Below are positions 51,659 through 61,149 of a stretch of DNA of 64,000 bases, piece after piece. The DNA comes from Rhodocytophaga aerolata (GTDB lineage: Bacteria > Bacteroidota > Bacteroidia > Cytophagales > 172606-1). Under the pieces are notes generated by a model, which searched no databases, was not told the DNA's origin, and worked only from the letters and a program-made list of their open reading frames with translations. The first letter of the stretch is position 1. Every line of letters starts with the position of its first letter. Location of the stretch: positions 744,001 to 808,000 of the forward strand of contig NZ_JAUKPO010000001.1 in NCBI RefSeq assembly GCF_030503435.1, written 5' to 3'. A program made the translations under genes and the position numbers.

Positions 51659-52645
51659 TTATCTGTTTTTATATTCTCTGCCTTTCCATTGCAACGTACC
51701 GGGTATAAAATAATATAGCAATGTAAGCATTGAAAAAACAATCATGTATAGTTCATACACCCAAACGTATTTGATTAAGTGTAGTTCCTTAATTTTGTGT
51801 AACACCCATATCAAATACGCAGTGTCTACCAACAGTTTCAATAAAATAAGCATCCAGCCTATCTGGGGAGCTGCCCACATAAGAAGAACTAAAACAGGAA
51901 ATAAGAGGGCTTGCAGCAGAAAGATGCTTTGTATATAAAAAGGCAATTTTACAGCACCAGCCATCCACCGTTTTCTTTGCTGCAACAGATCTGATAATGT
52001 TTTCATAGGTTGACTATACGCCAATACCTCCTTAATAAGTAAATGCCTGAAGCTAAATCCCTTATTTACAATAGCATGGAACAAAGCAAAATCCTCTGTA
52101 ACAGAAAAAGGGATTGCTTCATACCCTCCTACAGATTCATAAGCTTCTCTGGTAACCAGCATATTATTGCCCATAACGGTTATGGGGATTTTGTTTTCCA
52201 TAAACACATGCACCAACCCAAAAGCATAGGCCCAATCTAACGATTGCAGGAGATGAAACAGCTTGTTGCCTTTAACAAGAGTTATTCCAGAAACTATTCC
52301 GGTAGTTTGTACGCAGGCAGCCAGCATAGTTTGAATCCAGAAAGGCGGTACTACAATATCGGCATCTGTTGTGAATAGATATTCTCCTCGAGCCTGCTGC
52401 GCCAGCTGAGCCAGTACATTGGCTTTTCCTTTGGCTAAACCTATAGTTTTCTCAATATAAACTAGGCGAAAGTTAGGCTTATCCTGTATATAAGCTTCTA
52501 CCAGGGAAGCGGTACGGTCTTCGGAGGCATCATCTCCAATAAGTACTTCACACTCACTGGCAGGATAGGCAAGCTTACTTACTGATTGCAGACAGGAAAT
52601 AATGTTTGCTTCCTCGTTACGGGCTGCTATCAGAATAGAAACCAT
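51659..52645 (-). CDS. Family 2 glycosyltransferase, membrane-bound
   Basis: From the ATG at 52645 the product has 328 residues (a TTG two codons earlier is possible). The GT-A fold is clear: VSILIAARNEEANIISCL, IGDDASEDRT, TTDADIVVPPFWI (DxD-like) and the QQRKRWMAGA motif (QxxRW) typical of processive enzymes such as cellulose or hyaluronan synthases. Three or four membrane helices follow (about 230-320). It transfers sugar from a nucleotide sugar to a growing polymer or lipid. The neighbouring NodB deacetylase suggests an amino-sugar polymer. Confidence 0.9.
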   Translation of the reverse strand: MVSILIAARNEEANIISCLQSVSKLAYPASECEVLIGDDASEDRTASLVEAYIQDKPNFRLVYIEKTIGLAKGKANVLAQLAQQARGEYLFTTDADIVVPPFWIQTMLAACVQTTGIVSGITLVKGNKLFHLLQSLDWAYAFGLVHVFMENKIPITVMGNNMLVTREAYESVGGYEAIPFSVTEDFALFHAIVNKGFSFRHLLIKEVLAYSQPMKTLSDLLQQRKRWMAGAVKLPFYIQSIFLLQALLFPVLVLLMWAAPQIGWMLILLKLLVDTAYLIWVLHKIKELHLIKYVWVYELYMIVFSMLTLLYYFIPGTLQWKGREYKNR

Positions 52646-52745
52646 GAGCAAATCTGGTAGTTTGAAGAATAAAAACCAAAACAGTGAGCTATCGGTATAA
52701 ATAAAGCTACTTCTCTATTAAATAAGGGCAAGATAGGGCTTTTAA

Positions 52746-53360
52746 TTAGAGTTTCTCAAAGGTATAACCTAAGGCATCAAAATGCTTGAGGTAGCTGGGC
52801 AATACGTATTCCAGGTTTTTTCTGGCTTTGAGGCTGTCGTGAAAGATGATGATGGTGCCATTTTCCGTGTACTTGATTGACTTATCCAGACAGGCGGCTG
52901 GAGATAATTTCTGGTCAAAATCTCCGGAAAGTACATCCCACATAACAATCTGATGGGTTTTGCGGATACCTGCGGCTTGCTGCCTGGTTATTTTTCCATA
53001 AGGCGGCCTGAATAATAGTACTTCTTCCCCACCCACTTTTCTGAATTTTTCTACATTGTCCAGATATACCTCTACCGGAGTTTTCCATCCATTCAGGTGA
53101 TTGAATGTATGATTACCCAGACTATGTTTTGCTTGCTTAATCTGTTCATAGATTTGTGGGTATTTGCGGATATTGTCTCCTACACAAAAGAAGGTTGCCT
53201 GTGCTTGATATGGCTTTAATGTAGCTAATACCCATTCTGTTACTTCCGGAATCGGGCCATCATCGAAGGTAAGGTATATTTTCTTTTCGGTTCGGGATTT
53301 ATGCCACGTAAACGAAGGATATAGCCAGTGAAGTAAAAAATTATTTTTATGCCAGTACAT
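52746..53360 (-). CDS. NodB-type polysaccharide deacetylase
   Basis: A 204-residue carbohydrate esterase family 4 enzyme. The NodB motifs are complete: TFDDGP (31-36, Asp33 base and Asp34 metal ligand), HTFNH (84-88, metal ligands), RPPYGK (118-123) and IIIFHDS near the end. It removes N-acetyl groups from an amino-sugar polymer. There is no signal peptide, only a hydrophobic start (NNFLLHWLYPSF), so it may act at the membrane face. It lies between two genes of the minus-strand run, beside a glycosyltransferase. Confidence 0.92.
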   Translation of the reverse strand: MYWHKNNFLLHWLYPSFTWHKSRTEKKIYLTFDDGPIPEVTEWVLATLKPYQAQATFFCVGDNIRKYPQIYEQIKQAKHSLGNHTFNHLNGWKTPVEVYLDNVEKFRKVGGEEVLLFRPPYGKITRQQAAGIRKTHQIVMWDVLSGDFDQKLSPAACLDKSIKYTENGTIIIFHDSLKARKNLEYVLPSYLKHFDALGYTFEKL

Positions 53361-53411
53361 GAATTATCTGCAAAATACATGATAGACGAATGCCGATAAA
53401 AAGCATCCTGC

Positions 53412-54638
53412 TTATTTTTTCCTAACTCGGCAAGAAAACAACGTAACATCATCCGCATACTGGTTTCCTGAGCGGAATCCATCAATCAAGTTTACCAATT
53501 TGGTATGTAATTCTTCCGGACTGGTTTCTTTATTTTCTTCAAAGAACTGCATCAGCCGGTCATGGCCAAACTCTTCATCCTCTTCATTACGTGTTTCTAC
53601 TACGCCATCTGTGTAGGTCATCAGCAGAAAGGACTGAACTTTTTCTATCACTACCTTATCCAGAAAGGGCAGGGGATGAAAAACGCCTAAGACAGTCGTA
53701 CCTTTTTCCAGTAACTGAATTTGCCCGGTCTCGTCGCAAAAGAAAGGGGGATTATGGCCGGCATTAATAAAGCTAAACCGCTGGGTATCTCTTTCATATA
53801 AGCCACAAAAGAATGTAATAAAGCTACCTCCCCCCGAATTCTGGTAAATTACATAGTTCAGTTCCCGCACAATTTCCTCCAGATTGGTAGTGCGGCGGGC
53901 AAGGATACGCAGCGAAGCCTGAAAATTGGACATTAATAAAGCGGCAGGCACACCTTTACCGGAAACATCGGCTATGCCAAGCAAAAACTTATCTTTATCT
54001 ATTTCTATAAAATCATAATAGTCGCCGCCAATAGAGTGATGCGGAAAATAATAGGCTTTTACCTGCAAACTTTCATTATTGGGCATTTTCTTTGGAAACA
54101 GCATGGTTTGCACCTGCTGGGCAATTTCCAGTTCTTTATTTAATGCCTCTTGTGCTAATTGTCTACGGGCTAGTTTCTTATTTTCGATGGCTACCACCAT
54201 AATATTAGTCAGGGTTTGAACGAAGGTAGTATCAATGGAATGCTCTTGCCCGTCTTTTCGCATTTCGGTAACAAACACGTAGGCCAGTACCTTATCTTTA
54301 TGATAGACCGGTATTACAATGTCGAACTCTTTAAATTCCTGTGGCAGGTCTATCTTCTCCAGAATGCTTACTTCTCTGGTATTCAGTCCGGCTGGCTCAA
54401 TGGGTATTTGTGTAAAATTTACCTCTGTACCAAAACATACCTTGCTTTGCCAAGTATTATCCTGATTAAGGATATACAAGGCTAGTTTGCTAATATTAAG
54501 GTTGGCACGCAAGGTAAAATTATATATTTTATACAGGGAATCTTCCGGCAGGTTATTGTTAATTGCCTGAGTGATTTCCAATAAAGAATTGAGTTCAAGC
54601 TCCTTTATGCGGAGTTGTTGTTTAGCTGCGTTGATCAA
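53412..54638 (-). CDS. GAF-SpoIIE (PP2C-like) serine phosphatase
   Basis: The 408-residue product has a GAF-like domain (about 15-165, ELELNSLLEITQAINNNL onward) and a SpoIIE/RsbU-type phosphatase (about 190-405): IGGDYYDFIEID, LLGIADVSGKGVPAALLMSN, INAGHNPPFF and MTYTDGVVETRNEE hold the metal-binding aspartates. Such enzymes dephosphorylate anti-sigma-factor antagonists or similar switches. No ATG precedes the GAF helix: the frame must begin at a TTG (54638), two codons after the stop of the ABC permease, which is in the same frame. Partner proteins are not in the window. Confidence 0.9.
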   Translation of the reverse strand: MINAAKQQLRIKELELNSLLEITQAINNNLPEDSLYKIYNFTLRANLNISKLALYILNQDNTWQSKVCFGTEVNFTQIPIEPAGLNTREVSILEKIDLPQEFKEFDIVIPVYHKDKVLAYVFVTEMRKDGQEHSIDTTFVQTLTNIMVVAIENKKLARRQLAQEALNKELEIAQQVQTMLFPKKMPNNESLQVKAYYFPHHSIGGDYYDFIEIDKDKFLLGIADVSGKGVPAALLMSNFQASLRILARRTTNLEEIVRELNYVIYQNSGGGSFITFFCGLYERDTQRFSFINAGHNPPFFCDETGQIQLLEKGTTVLGVFHPLPFLDKVVIEKVQSFLLMTYTDGVVETRNEEDEEFGHDRLMQFFEENKETSPEELHTKLVNLIDGFRSGNQYADDVTLFSCRVRKK

Positions 54639-54644
54639 GAAAAG

Positions 54645-55883
54645 TTATTTATTTAAGGTAGTGGGATCATACGCATCGCGCAGGCCATTACCAAACAAGT
54701 TGAAAGCCAGCACAAGCATACTGATACAGAAACTAGGCAAAAATACTAAATGCCAGCTATCTTTGGTACCAATTGTATAAAAACCTTCATTGATCATGGT
54801 TCCCCAGGAGGGCATCGGGGGTTGTACACCTAATCCAAGAAAACTTAAACCTGCCTCAGTTAATATAGCAGAAGCAAAATTAGAGGTGACAATAACAATA
54901 AGCGGACCTAAAATATTAGGCAGAATGTGGTAGAAAACGATACGCCAGTTATCCATACCTAGTGAACGGGCCGCCTCTACATATAATTTTTGTTTCACAG
55001 ACATAATTTGTCCACGAACGACACGGGCTATTTCTACCCAGCTGGTTAAGCCCACAGCCACAAATACTACCCATAATCCTTTGCTTTGCAAGGCCATACT
55101 GATAGCAATTACCAGCATAATACTCGGAATAGACCACACAACCGTCATCAACCACAGAATAAAGCTATCTACTTTGCCTCCAAAGTAGCCTGCTAATGAT
55201 CCCATAGAAACACCCACTAAGACCGCTATCAATACAGAAACAAACCCGATAGATAAGGAAATACGCACCCCAAACAACAGGCGGCTTAACATGTCGCGGC
55301 CGGCCATATCTGTACCTAATATGTAATTACGAGGTTGTATACATTCTTCCTCAAATCTTTTAAGAAGTTCTGTTTTGGATATGGTATGAAGTTTTTCATT
55401 TACATCCAGGTAGCGGATAGTTTCGCCGGAAACTTCATAGTTTTTTCCACCTAGTCTAGGAGAATCGCCAATAAATAAAGGTAACACAGCATTTACAATG
55501 GAAAACTTTTTCTCTTTTTCTCCTCCATTCAACTCCTTCACATACACATCTACATCATCTATCCGGTACGATTCAATAGGGGTGATGGTATAGCTGCTCT
55601 CCTGTCCCACAAATATGTGCTCAAAAATGTTGACCTGCGGCACATCCATATTCTTCCGGATACGCAACATGGTTACTCTGAATCCAATAGGTCTTTTTTT
55701 GATCTGAACGGCACTGTCATTTACGTTAGGTGTCTGGTCGGACATGATCAGGTTGCCAAGCATGGTAATAAGTATGCACAAGACAATAACAGCCAGCCCA
55801 AAAACAGCAGGTTTGTTGTTTAGAAATCGTTTTTTTACATAATAAAAAGGAGTTTTTACTTTCTCCCGTGCAACTATGGACAT
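54645..55883 (-). CDS. DppC/OppC-like ABC transporter permease, with periplasmic insert
   Basis: A 412-residue permease of the peptide/nickel type. The first membrane helix (about 28-45) is followed by an unusual region of roughly 145 residues (46-190) outside the membrane, then YILGTDMAGRDMLSRLLFGVR and five more helices with the EAA loop AARSLGMDNWRIVFYHILPN. SFLGLGVQPPMPSWGTMI is the OppC signature. ATPase, binding protein and second permease genes are missing here, so the complex must be completed by genes elsewhere. Substrate unknown. It starts five bases after the small protein gene. Confidence 0.88.
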   Translation of the reverse strand: MSIVAREKVKTPFYYVKKRFLNNKPAVFGLAVIVLCILITMLGNLIMSDQTPNVNDSAVQIKKRPIGFRVTMLRIRKNMDVPQVNIFEHIFVGQESSYTITPIESYRIDDVDVYVKELNGGEKEKKFSIVNAVLPLFIGDSPRLGGKNYEVSGETIRYLDVNEKLHTISKTELLKRFEEECIQPRNYILGTDMAGRDMLSRLLFGVRISLSIGFVSVLIAVLVGVSMGSLAGYFGGKVDSFILWLMTVVWSIPSIMLVIAISMALQSKGLWVVFVAVGLTSWVEIARVVRGQIMSVKQKLYVEAARSLGMDNWRIVFYHILPNILGPLIVIVTSNFASAILTEAGLSFLGLGVQPPMPSWGTMINEGFYTIGTKDSWHLVFLPSFCISMLVLAFNLFGNGLRDAYDPTTLNK

Positions 55884-55888
55884 ACTAC

Positions 55889-56143
55889 CTATTTACTATT
55901 ATGAGCTAATAAGCCAGCTTTTGTGGCTAAAAAATAATATTGTTTGTACTCACTTTCGAAGTCCAGTTCATCAGCTACCAGTTCTTCAGAAGCGGATTTA
56001 AAACATTTGATCCATCCTTTTGCCAACAGACTTTGTAACGTTTGTTTTAGCTCATGCTCTGGTAAATCTAACTGATTGGCCAGGGTAGCAAAAGCGGTAA
56101 CAAAATATAATTCATCCATCACATCAAATTCTGCATCGGTCAT
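55889..56143 (-). CDS. Small winged-helix-like hypothetical protein
   Basis: The product has 84 residues from the ATG at 56143 (a TTG two codons earlier would add two). DELYFVTAFATLANQLDLPEHELKQTLQSLLAKGWIK reads as a helix-turn-helix with the pattern of winged-helix regulators, and YYFLATKAGLLAHNSK as a wing or final strand. It could be a small regulator or adaptor linked to the ABC permease, whose ATG is five bases downstream. This is inferred only from pattern and context. Confidence 0.6.
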   Translation of the reverse strand: MTDAEFDVMDELYFVTAFATLANQLDLPEHELKQTLQSLLAKGWIKCFKSASEELVADELDFESEYKQYYFLATKAGLLAHNSK

Positions 56144-56206
56144 GAGCAAGGTAGTTTGTTGATTAGGTATACTGTATTTATTGTATTTATTAAATTGAAC
56201 TGACTT

Positions 56207-57355
56207 TTATTTCAGCTTTCTGCCTTTCCAGGAATATCCTTTTTTATGGGTAACAATTCCAAAAAAAGAAACATAGAAAACATAGAGTATTTGTAACGGA
56301 AAGATAAACTTCACAAAATCAAGCTTTTTCAAAAAAGACAGTACTGTTGCCAAAAATACGAATTCAACAGAAAATTTAACCGCAATCTGTATCAAAAACA
56401 TACGCATAGAATAATTGCCCGACAGCAGCAGTGATAAAGCGACGATTACACTGAAATTACTTATAAATATAAAAACAGCCAGTGCACTTACCCGCCAATC
56501 GATGTACAAGTTCCATTTGCTTGCCCATCGCTTGCGTTGCTGTACGAAATCAGAAAATTGCTGTTGAGCCTTTGTATACACAATTGCTTTCTGGCTCTGC
56601 AAGAATAATACCTTGCCTGGAAAGGCTTTGTTTATTTTCTGCAGCAGAAAGACATCGTCGCCAGTGGCTGTTCCTGATGTATGGGAATAGCCGCCTACCT
56701 CGACAAAAGCCTTTTTCGTAAAGGCCAGATTAGCCCCGTTGCACATAGCTGGCACACCTAAAGCAAGCAACGCTGCACCTGACCCAATAAGGCTGGCAAA
56801 CTCAATAGTTTGTAATTTTTCAAACAGGTGTTTCTCATTATAGAAGGTTACAGGCCCACTGATGAAGTGAGGCTTTTTAGCTATATAGATGTTACTAATT
56901 GCTTGCACCCAGGTAGGCTCTACCCGGCAATCTCCGTCAGTGCAGATAATTAATTCACCGGTTGCTTGTGATACGGCCAGTTCAATTCCTCTTTTCTTAT
57001 AATTGCCTTCCGGTAAAATAGAGGGTATATGTTCTGCTAAGGGCAGCAAATATAAGGTATATGTTGCCTGCTGCTTATACGTAGCAATAATAGCTGCTGT
57101 GGTATCCGTAGAATGATCATCCACTACCCAAACTTCCGTTAACCTGGCAGCATAGGTTTGTTTATCAAGATCTTGCAGTAAGGAAAGTATATTTTCCTCC
57201 TCATTCCGCACAACCATGATTACTGATACTTTTGGAAGATTGGCAGAGCTTTCGCCACTCCATGTAGTATCGCCCTTCATCTGTAGCCAGCGAATCCAAA
57301 AGATAAGCGTCAGCAGTGAATAGGCTAAAGTAATTGCTGAAATGAGAACAGTCAA
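56207..57355 (-). CDS. Family 2 glycosyltransferase, membrane-bound
   Basis: The 382-residue enzyme begins at a TTG (57355), since the first ATG would remove the N-terminal helix ISAITLAYSLLTLIFWIRW. GT-A motifs follow: SVIMVVRNEEENILSLL, WVVDDHSTDTT, ICTDGDCRVEPTWV and QQRKRWASKWN (QxxRW). Three membrane helices close the protein (about 290-375). The layout fits a sugar-polymer or lipid glycosyltransferase. It is the first gene of the minus-strand run and is similar in layout to the one at 51.7 kb. It is divergent from ruvC. Confidence 0.9.
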   Translation of the reverse strand: MTVLISAITLAYSLLTLIFWIRWLQMKGDTTWSGESSANLPKVSVIMVVRNEEENILSLLQDLDKQTYAARLTEVWVVDDHSTDTTAAIIATYKQQATYTLYLLPLAEHIPSILPEGNYKKRGIELAVSQATGELIICTDGDCRVEPTWVQAISNIYIAKKPHFISGPVTFYNEKHLFEKLQTIEFASLIGSGAALLALGVPAMCNGANLAFTKKAFVEVGGYSHTSGTATGDDVFLLQKINKAFPGKVLFLQSQKAIVYTKAQQQFSDFVQQRKRWASKWNLYIDWRVSALAVFIFISNFSVIVALSLLLSGNYSMRMFLIQIAVKFSVEFVFLATVLSFLKKLDFVKFIFPLQILYVFYVSFFGIVTHKKGYSWKGRKLK

Positions 57356-57517
57356 TGTAGCGAATTATACAAATAAAGATGATCTAATGAACCGAAGCTT
57401 TTGATACGAATAAATCTTACATAAAAGCCGGATAAAATTAACTATAAAATGTTTACCTCCGGCAAAATTACCCTGCCAACAAACCCTTTTACCGGAAACT
57501 CTTACTATCTTGCGTAG

Positions 57518-58084
57518 ATGGCTAATTTGGAACTTCAAGAACGGATTATTTTAGGCGTTGATCCCGGCACCCGGTATATGGGATACGGTATTATTGTGGT
57601 GAAAGGAAAAGAAGTAAAGCTGCTGCAATATGGTGTTATCAATCTAAGTAAATATACCAATCAGGAAATTAAACTGAAGAAAATTTTTGAACGCGTAACC
57701 TCCTTAATTGAAGACTACTTGCCCGACGAAATGGCCCTGGAAGCTCCCTTTTATGGTAAAAACATTCAGTCTATGTTAAAACTGGGTAGGGCACAAGGGG
57801 TAGCTATGGCTGCTGCCCTGGCCAGGGAAATTCCTATAGTGGAATATGCGCCTAAGAAAGTAAAACAGTCGGTAACCGGCAATGGCAATGCTTCTAAAGA
57901 ACAAGTAGCGGCCATGTTGAAAATGCTCCTGAAATTTGATGAAGATCCTAAATTATATGATGCTACCGATGCACTGGGTGTAGCCATGTGCCACTATTTT
58001 CAGGTAGGTGGCCCACAAGAGAAAAAATCTAAGGGCTGGGGATCTTTCCTGGCCGATAATCCGGACCGGATAAAGAGTAAGTAA
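57518..58084 (+). CDS. ruvC: Holliday junction resolvase RuvC
   Basis: A 188-residue endonuclease that cuts four-way DNA junctions during recombination. The four acidic catalytic residues are Asp15 ([13 protein letters not shown]), Glu75 (LEAPFYGKN), Asp148 and Asp151 ([14 protein letters not shown]), spaced as in E. coli Asp7, Glu66, Asp138 and Asp141. [15 protein letters not shown] is the family loop. It is slightly longer at the C-terminus than E. coli RuvC (173). ruvA and ruvB are not in the window. Confidence 0.96.
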   Translation: MANLELQERIILGVDPGTRYMGYGIIVVKGKEVKLLQYGVINLSKYTNQEIKLKKIFERVTSLIEDYLPDEMALEAPFYGKNIQSMLKLGRAQGVAMAAALAREIPIVEYAPKKVKQSVTGNGNASKEQVAAMLKMLLKFDEDPKLYDATDALGVAMCHYFQVGGPQEKKSKGWGSFLADNPDRIKSK

Positions 58085-58119
58085 CGCCCACAATAGTACC
58101 TGGCTTTCGGCTTGTAAGA

Positions 58120-58905
58120 ATGCTCTTCAAATACAATAAACTAACAACGGACTATCTCTTATATTGCTCTGCTTTTGCTCTAGCTATGAAACTTATACGT
58201 ACTCCGTTCTACCGCATTATACTGTTGATAGTTGTCGCTTTTCTCCAACATACGTCTGTTGTGCAGGCACAGGATACACTTGCTTCCAAATCTGCCCTTA
58301 AAGTAACCCGCTTTCTGGAAGTAGGTGTCAGTGCCAATGCTTATAGAGGGGATTTATCAGCTAGTTATCAGAAGTGGAATCCGGCTTTCCAGGCTGGCTT
58401 AAAGCTAAATTTTAAAAAGAGAGTAAACAGCCATATTAATCTGGGTGTTGGCTCGGTTAGCGGGGAGAATCTGATGTACACAGTAACGGCTGAAAATGGC
58501 TCTGCTGCTACGCCTAATACGTTTTTTAAAACAAACTTTATTGCGGTGAACTACGATTTACAGGTGCATTTGCTGAAATACAAGGGTTTAATGGTCTATG
58601 TAAGCCAGGGATTAGGTATTATCCGCTATGAGCCTAAAGATGCCCAGAACAATAAATTACTGGCTGATTTCTCTAGCCGTGCCAGCAACGAATTGTATAG
58701 CAATGTATCAGTTGTACTTCCTACACAGGCAGGAGTTACTTATATATTGCCCAATGGCTATGGCATAGGCTTCCAGGCTGGGTGGCTGAATTTGCAGAAC
58801 GACTATATAGATAATATTTCTCAGTGGGGCACCCGTCAGAAAAAAGATAATATACTCATGTACCGTTTTGCCTTTATGGTGCCGCTGACGTATACATCTA
58901 ACTAA
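58120..58905 (+). CDS. Outer-membrane beta-barrel protein
   Basis: The frame is open from 58120 (261 residues); the ATG at 58186 gives a normal signal peptide (KLIRTPFYRIILLIVVAF, cleavage after QAQ) and is the better start. The mature part has barrel-like strands (FLEVGVSANAYRGDLSASY, FQAGLKLNFKKRVNSHINLG, LMVYVSQGLGIIRYEPK, YRFAFMVPLTYTSN). It resembles small DUF6089-like or OmpA-like barrels in this phylum; the function is unknown. It lies 35 bp after ruvC and may be co-transcribed. Confidence 0.8.
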   Translation: MLFKYNKLTTDYLLYCSAFALAMKLIRTPFYRIILLIVVAFLQHTSVVQAQDTLASKSALKVTRFLEVGVSANAYRGDLSASYQKWNPAFQAGLKLNFKKRVNSHINLGVGSVSGENLMYTVTAENGSAATPNTFFKTNFIAVNYDLQVHLLKYKGLMVYVSQGLGIIRYEPKDAQNNKLLADFSSRASNELYSNVSVVLPTQAGVTYILPNGYGIGFQAGWLNLQNDYIDNISQWGTRQKKDNILMYRFAFMVPLTYTSN

Positions 58906-58911
58906 GTAATT

Positions 58912-60975
58912 TTAGGCATGCACATCAGCTAATTGATGAATGGCGTCAATCACCGAATAGACCGGCAGTTTGCAGGTTTTGTTATAACATACATAGACAG
59001 TAGTTTTACCGCCCACCACTCCCCGGTTTTCCAGCAAAGGCAACCAACTTTCCACAAATGTACCAGCTACTACTTTATTGGGATAATAATATTGCTCCAG
59101 CTCTTTACGGAAAATTTCTGCTTCCGGACCCACAATGGCAATTTCGGCAGTAGATTGTGCCCGGAAAGCAGCCAGCGAGGCCCAGTTCGACATATACTGC
59201 GGATCGGATAGAATCAACTTTTTAACAGGCGCCAGCATACTATCTACTATTTCTGTATACGTAGGTATGTCGAGCAGCAAGCCGAGTTTATGTAGATTTT
59301 TGGCCATAGCTGAATTGGAAGCCGGAATTACATTATCAAAAATCTCTTTTTTGCGGGCTATTAATTTCTCTGCATGTATATCAGTAAAGAAAAACAGCTT
59401 TTCCTTTTCGTCATAAAAATTAGCCACCACATATTTTGCTAAGGCTTTTGCTTCGTGTAGCCAGTCTTCATCAAACGTAGCTTCATACAAGGCAATATAG
59501 GCATCCATTACAAACGCATAATCTTCCAGGTAGCCGGCAATGGTGGTTTTGCCATTTTTATAGGAATGATATAATTGATTCCCACTGCGCATATAGGTTT
59601 TAAGAAAGTTGGCATTTTGCAGGGCCATATCCAGGAAGGAGGGTTCACCAAAAACTTTATAGGCATCTACCAGTCCTTTCAGCATTAGCCCATTCCAGGA
59701 ACACAATATTTTATCGTCCAAACCCGGACGTATGCGTTCTTCCCGGATGGATAATAGATGTGCCTGAAGCAATTGATTGGCTTTTTTGAAAAGTTGCGAA
59801 TCTATTCCTTGAGCTTGTGCAAAGGCTTCTTCTGTAGCCTCTCTGTAGAGAATGTTATTGCCATGCTCCCAGTTGCCTTGCGTCGTTATATGGTAATACT
59901 GGGTAAATACATCTGCCGGGATTCCCAGTAAATCTACTTCCTGCAAAGCTTGTTGCCAGTCTTGTGCAGTCCATACATAAAATTTTCCTTCTTCTCCTTC
60001 ACTATCGGCATCCAGCGCTGAATAAAAGCCACCTTCCGGGCTGGTAAGTTCTCTACGGACAAACCCGATTGTCTGATACACTGCTTCTTTATAGAGAATT
60101 TCTCTGGTAGCATTATACGCTTCTGCATACAAACTAACTAGTTGCCCATTGTCGTAGAGCATTTTCTCAAAATGAGGAGCGAACCAGTGCTCATCTACCG
60201 AATACCTGGCAAAGCCTCCCCCTATCTGATCGTAAATGCCGCCGAAAGCCATCTGATCCAGCGTAAGTTTCACATGAGCTAGTGCCTGAGCATCCTGGGT
60301 AATGTGGTAGTAGTGCAGCAGAAACAGGTAGATGCTTGGCATGGGAAATTTTGGAGCTTTGCCGGTACCTCCTTTTATAGGATCAAATTTAGTAGCCACT
60401 TGCCCAAACATAGTGCGTAATTCCTCTACCGTAAAACTTGATTCCTTGCCGCCTAGCCGGTACTTCTGGATTTCGCTTAAAGCAATACTTTCTGCAAACT
60501 GTTCGGCTGATTCAGCTAACTCAGCTTTATGTGTAGGATAGGCATTGGCTATATTTAACAGTATTTGTGCCCAGTCTTTGGGAGGAAAATACGTACCCCC
60601 ATAAAAGGGCTTCATGTCAGGCATCAGAAAAGCATTCAGTGGCCAGCCGCCATGTACACCCATGGCCTGCACGGCATCCATATAAATCGCATCCACATCT
60701 GGCCGTTCTTCGCGGTCTACTTTTATGCATACGAAATGCTGGTTCATAATCTGAGCTATCTGTTCGTTTTCGAAGCATTCCCTTTCCATCACATGGCACC
60801 AGTGGCAGGCCGAATAGCCTATACTTACAATAATCGGTTTGTCTTCTGCCTGGGCTTTTTGTAGGGCTTCTTCTCCCCAGGGATACCAGTTTACCGGATT
60901 GTAGGCATGCTGCAACAAATAGGGGCTGCTTTCGGAAATAAGTTTATTTGGAGCTTTCTGAGAATGTGAGGCCAT
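58912..60975 (-). CDS. DUF255 thioredoxin-like, YyaL/SPATA20-type protein
   Basis: A 687-residue protein of the YyaL family. The N-terminal thioredoxin-like domain carries [16 protein letters not shown] with the CxxC pair Cys57 and Cys60, and [12 protein letters not shown] plus [12 protein letters not shown]. The rest (about 170-680) is an alpha/alpha barrel related to N-acylglucosamine epimerase-like folds ([34 protein letters not shown]). Length matches the family. Its biochemical role is not established; a redox link is suggested by the CxxC. It is convergent with the barrel gene 6 bp away. Confidence 0.92.
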   Translation of the reverse strand: MASHSQKAPNKLISESSPYLLQHAYNPVNWYPWGEEALQKAQAEDKPIIVSIGYSACHWCHVMERECFENEQIAQIMNQHFVCIKVDREERPDVDAIYMDAVQAMGVHGGWPLNAFLMPDMKPFYGGTYFPPKDWAQILLNIANAYPTHKAELAESAEQFAESIALSEIQKYRLGGKESSFTVEELRTMFGQVATKFDPIKGGTGKAPKFPMPSIYLFLLHYYHITQDAQALAHVKLTLDQMAFGGIYDQIGGGFARYSVDEHWFAPHFEKMLYDNGQLVSLYAEAYNATREILYKEAVYQTIGFVRRELTSPEGGFYSALDADSEGEEGKFYVWTAQDWQQALQEVDLLGIPADVFTQYYHITTQGNWEHGNNILYREATEEAFAQAQGIDSQLFKKANQLLQAHLLSIREERIRPGLDDKILCSWNGLMLKGLVDAYKVFGEPSFLDMALQNANFLKTYMRSGNQLYHSYKNGKTTIAGYLEDYAFVMDAYIALYEATFDEDWLHEAKALAKYVVANFYDEKEKLFFFTDIHAEKLIARKKEIFDNVIPASNSAMAKNLHKLGLLLDIPTYTEIVDSMLAPVKKLILSDPQYMSNWASLAAFRAQSTAEIAIVGPEAEIFRKELEQYYYPNKVVAGTFVESWLPLLENRGVVGGKTTVYVCYNKTCKLPVYSVIDAIHQLADVHA

Positions 60976-61085
60976 GGCAGTAGGAGTAAATAGATATACT
61001 GTAAAATTAGCTGTATACCAGAAAACGTCAATAACTACTTTTGAGTTAAAAAAATATAGATTTTCAACAACTATCTATAAAACAA

Positions 61086-61123
61086 AACCTCCCGGGCTAC
61101 AGCTGACTGTTTTCCGGAAGGTT
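61086..61123 (-). terminator. Terminator after the second large outer-membrane receptor
   Basis: On the reverse strand AACCTTCCGG (61123-61114) pairs with CCGGGAGGTT (61095-61086), 10 bp with one G-U pair, followed by TTGTTTTATA. It lies 27 bp past the stop at 61150. Confidence 0.7.
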
Positions 61124-61149
61124 AGCACATGTTAATTATAGGGGCTTAC

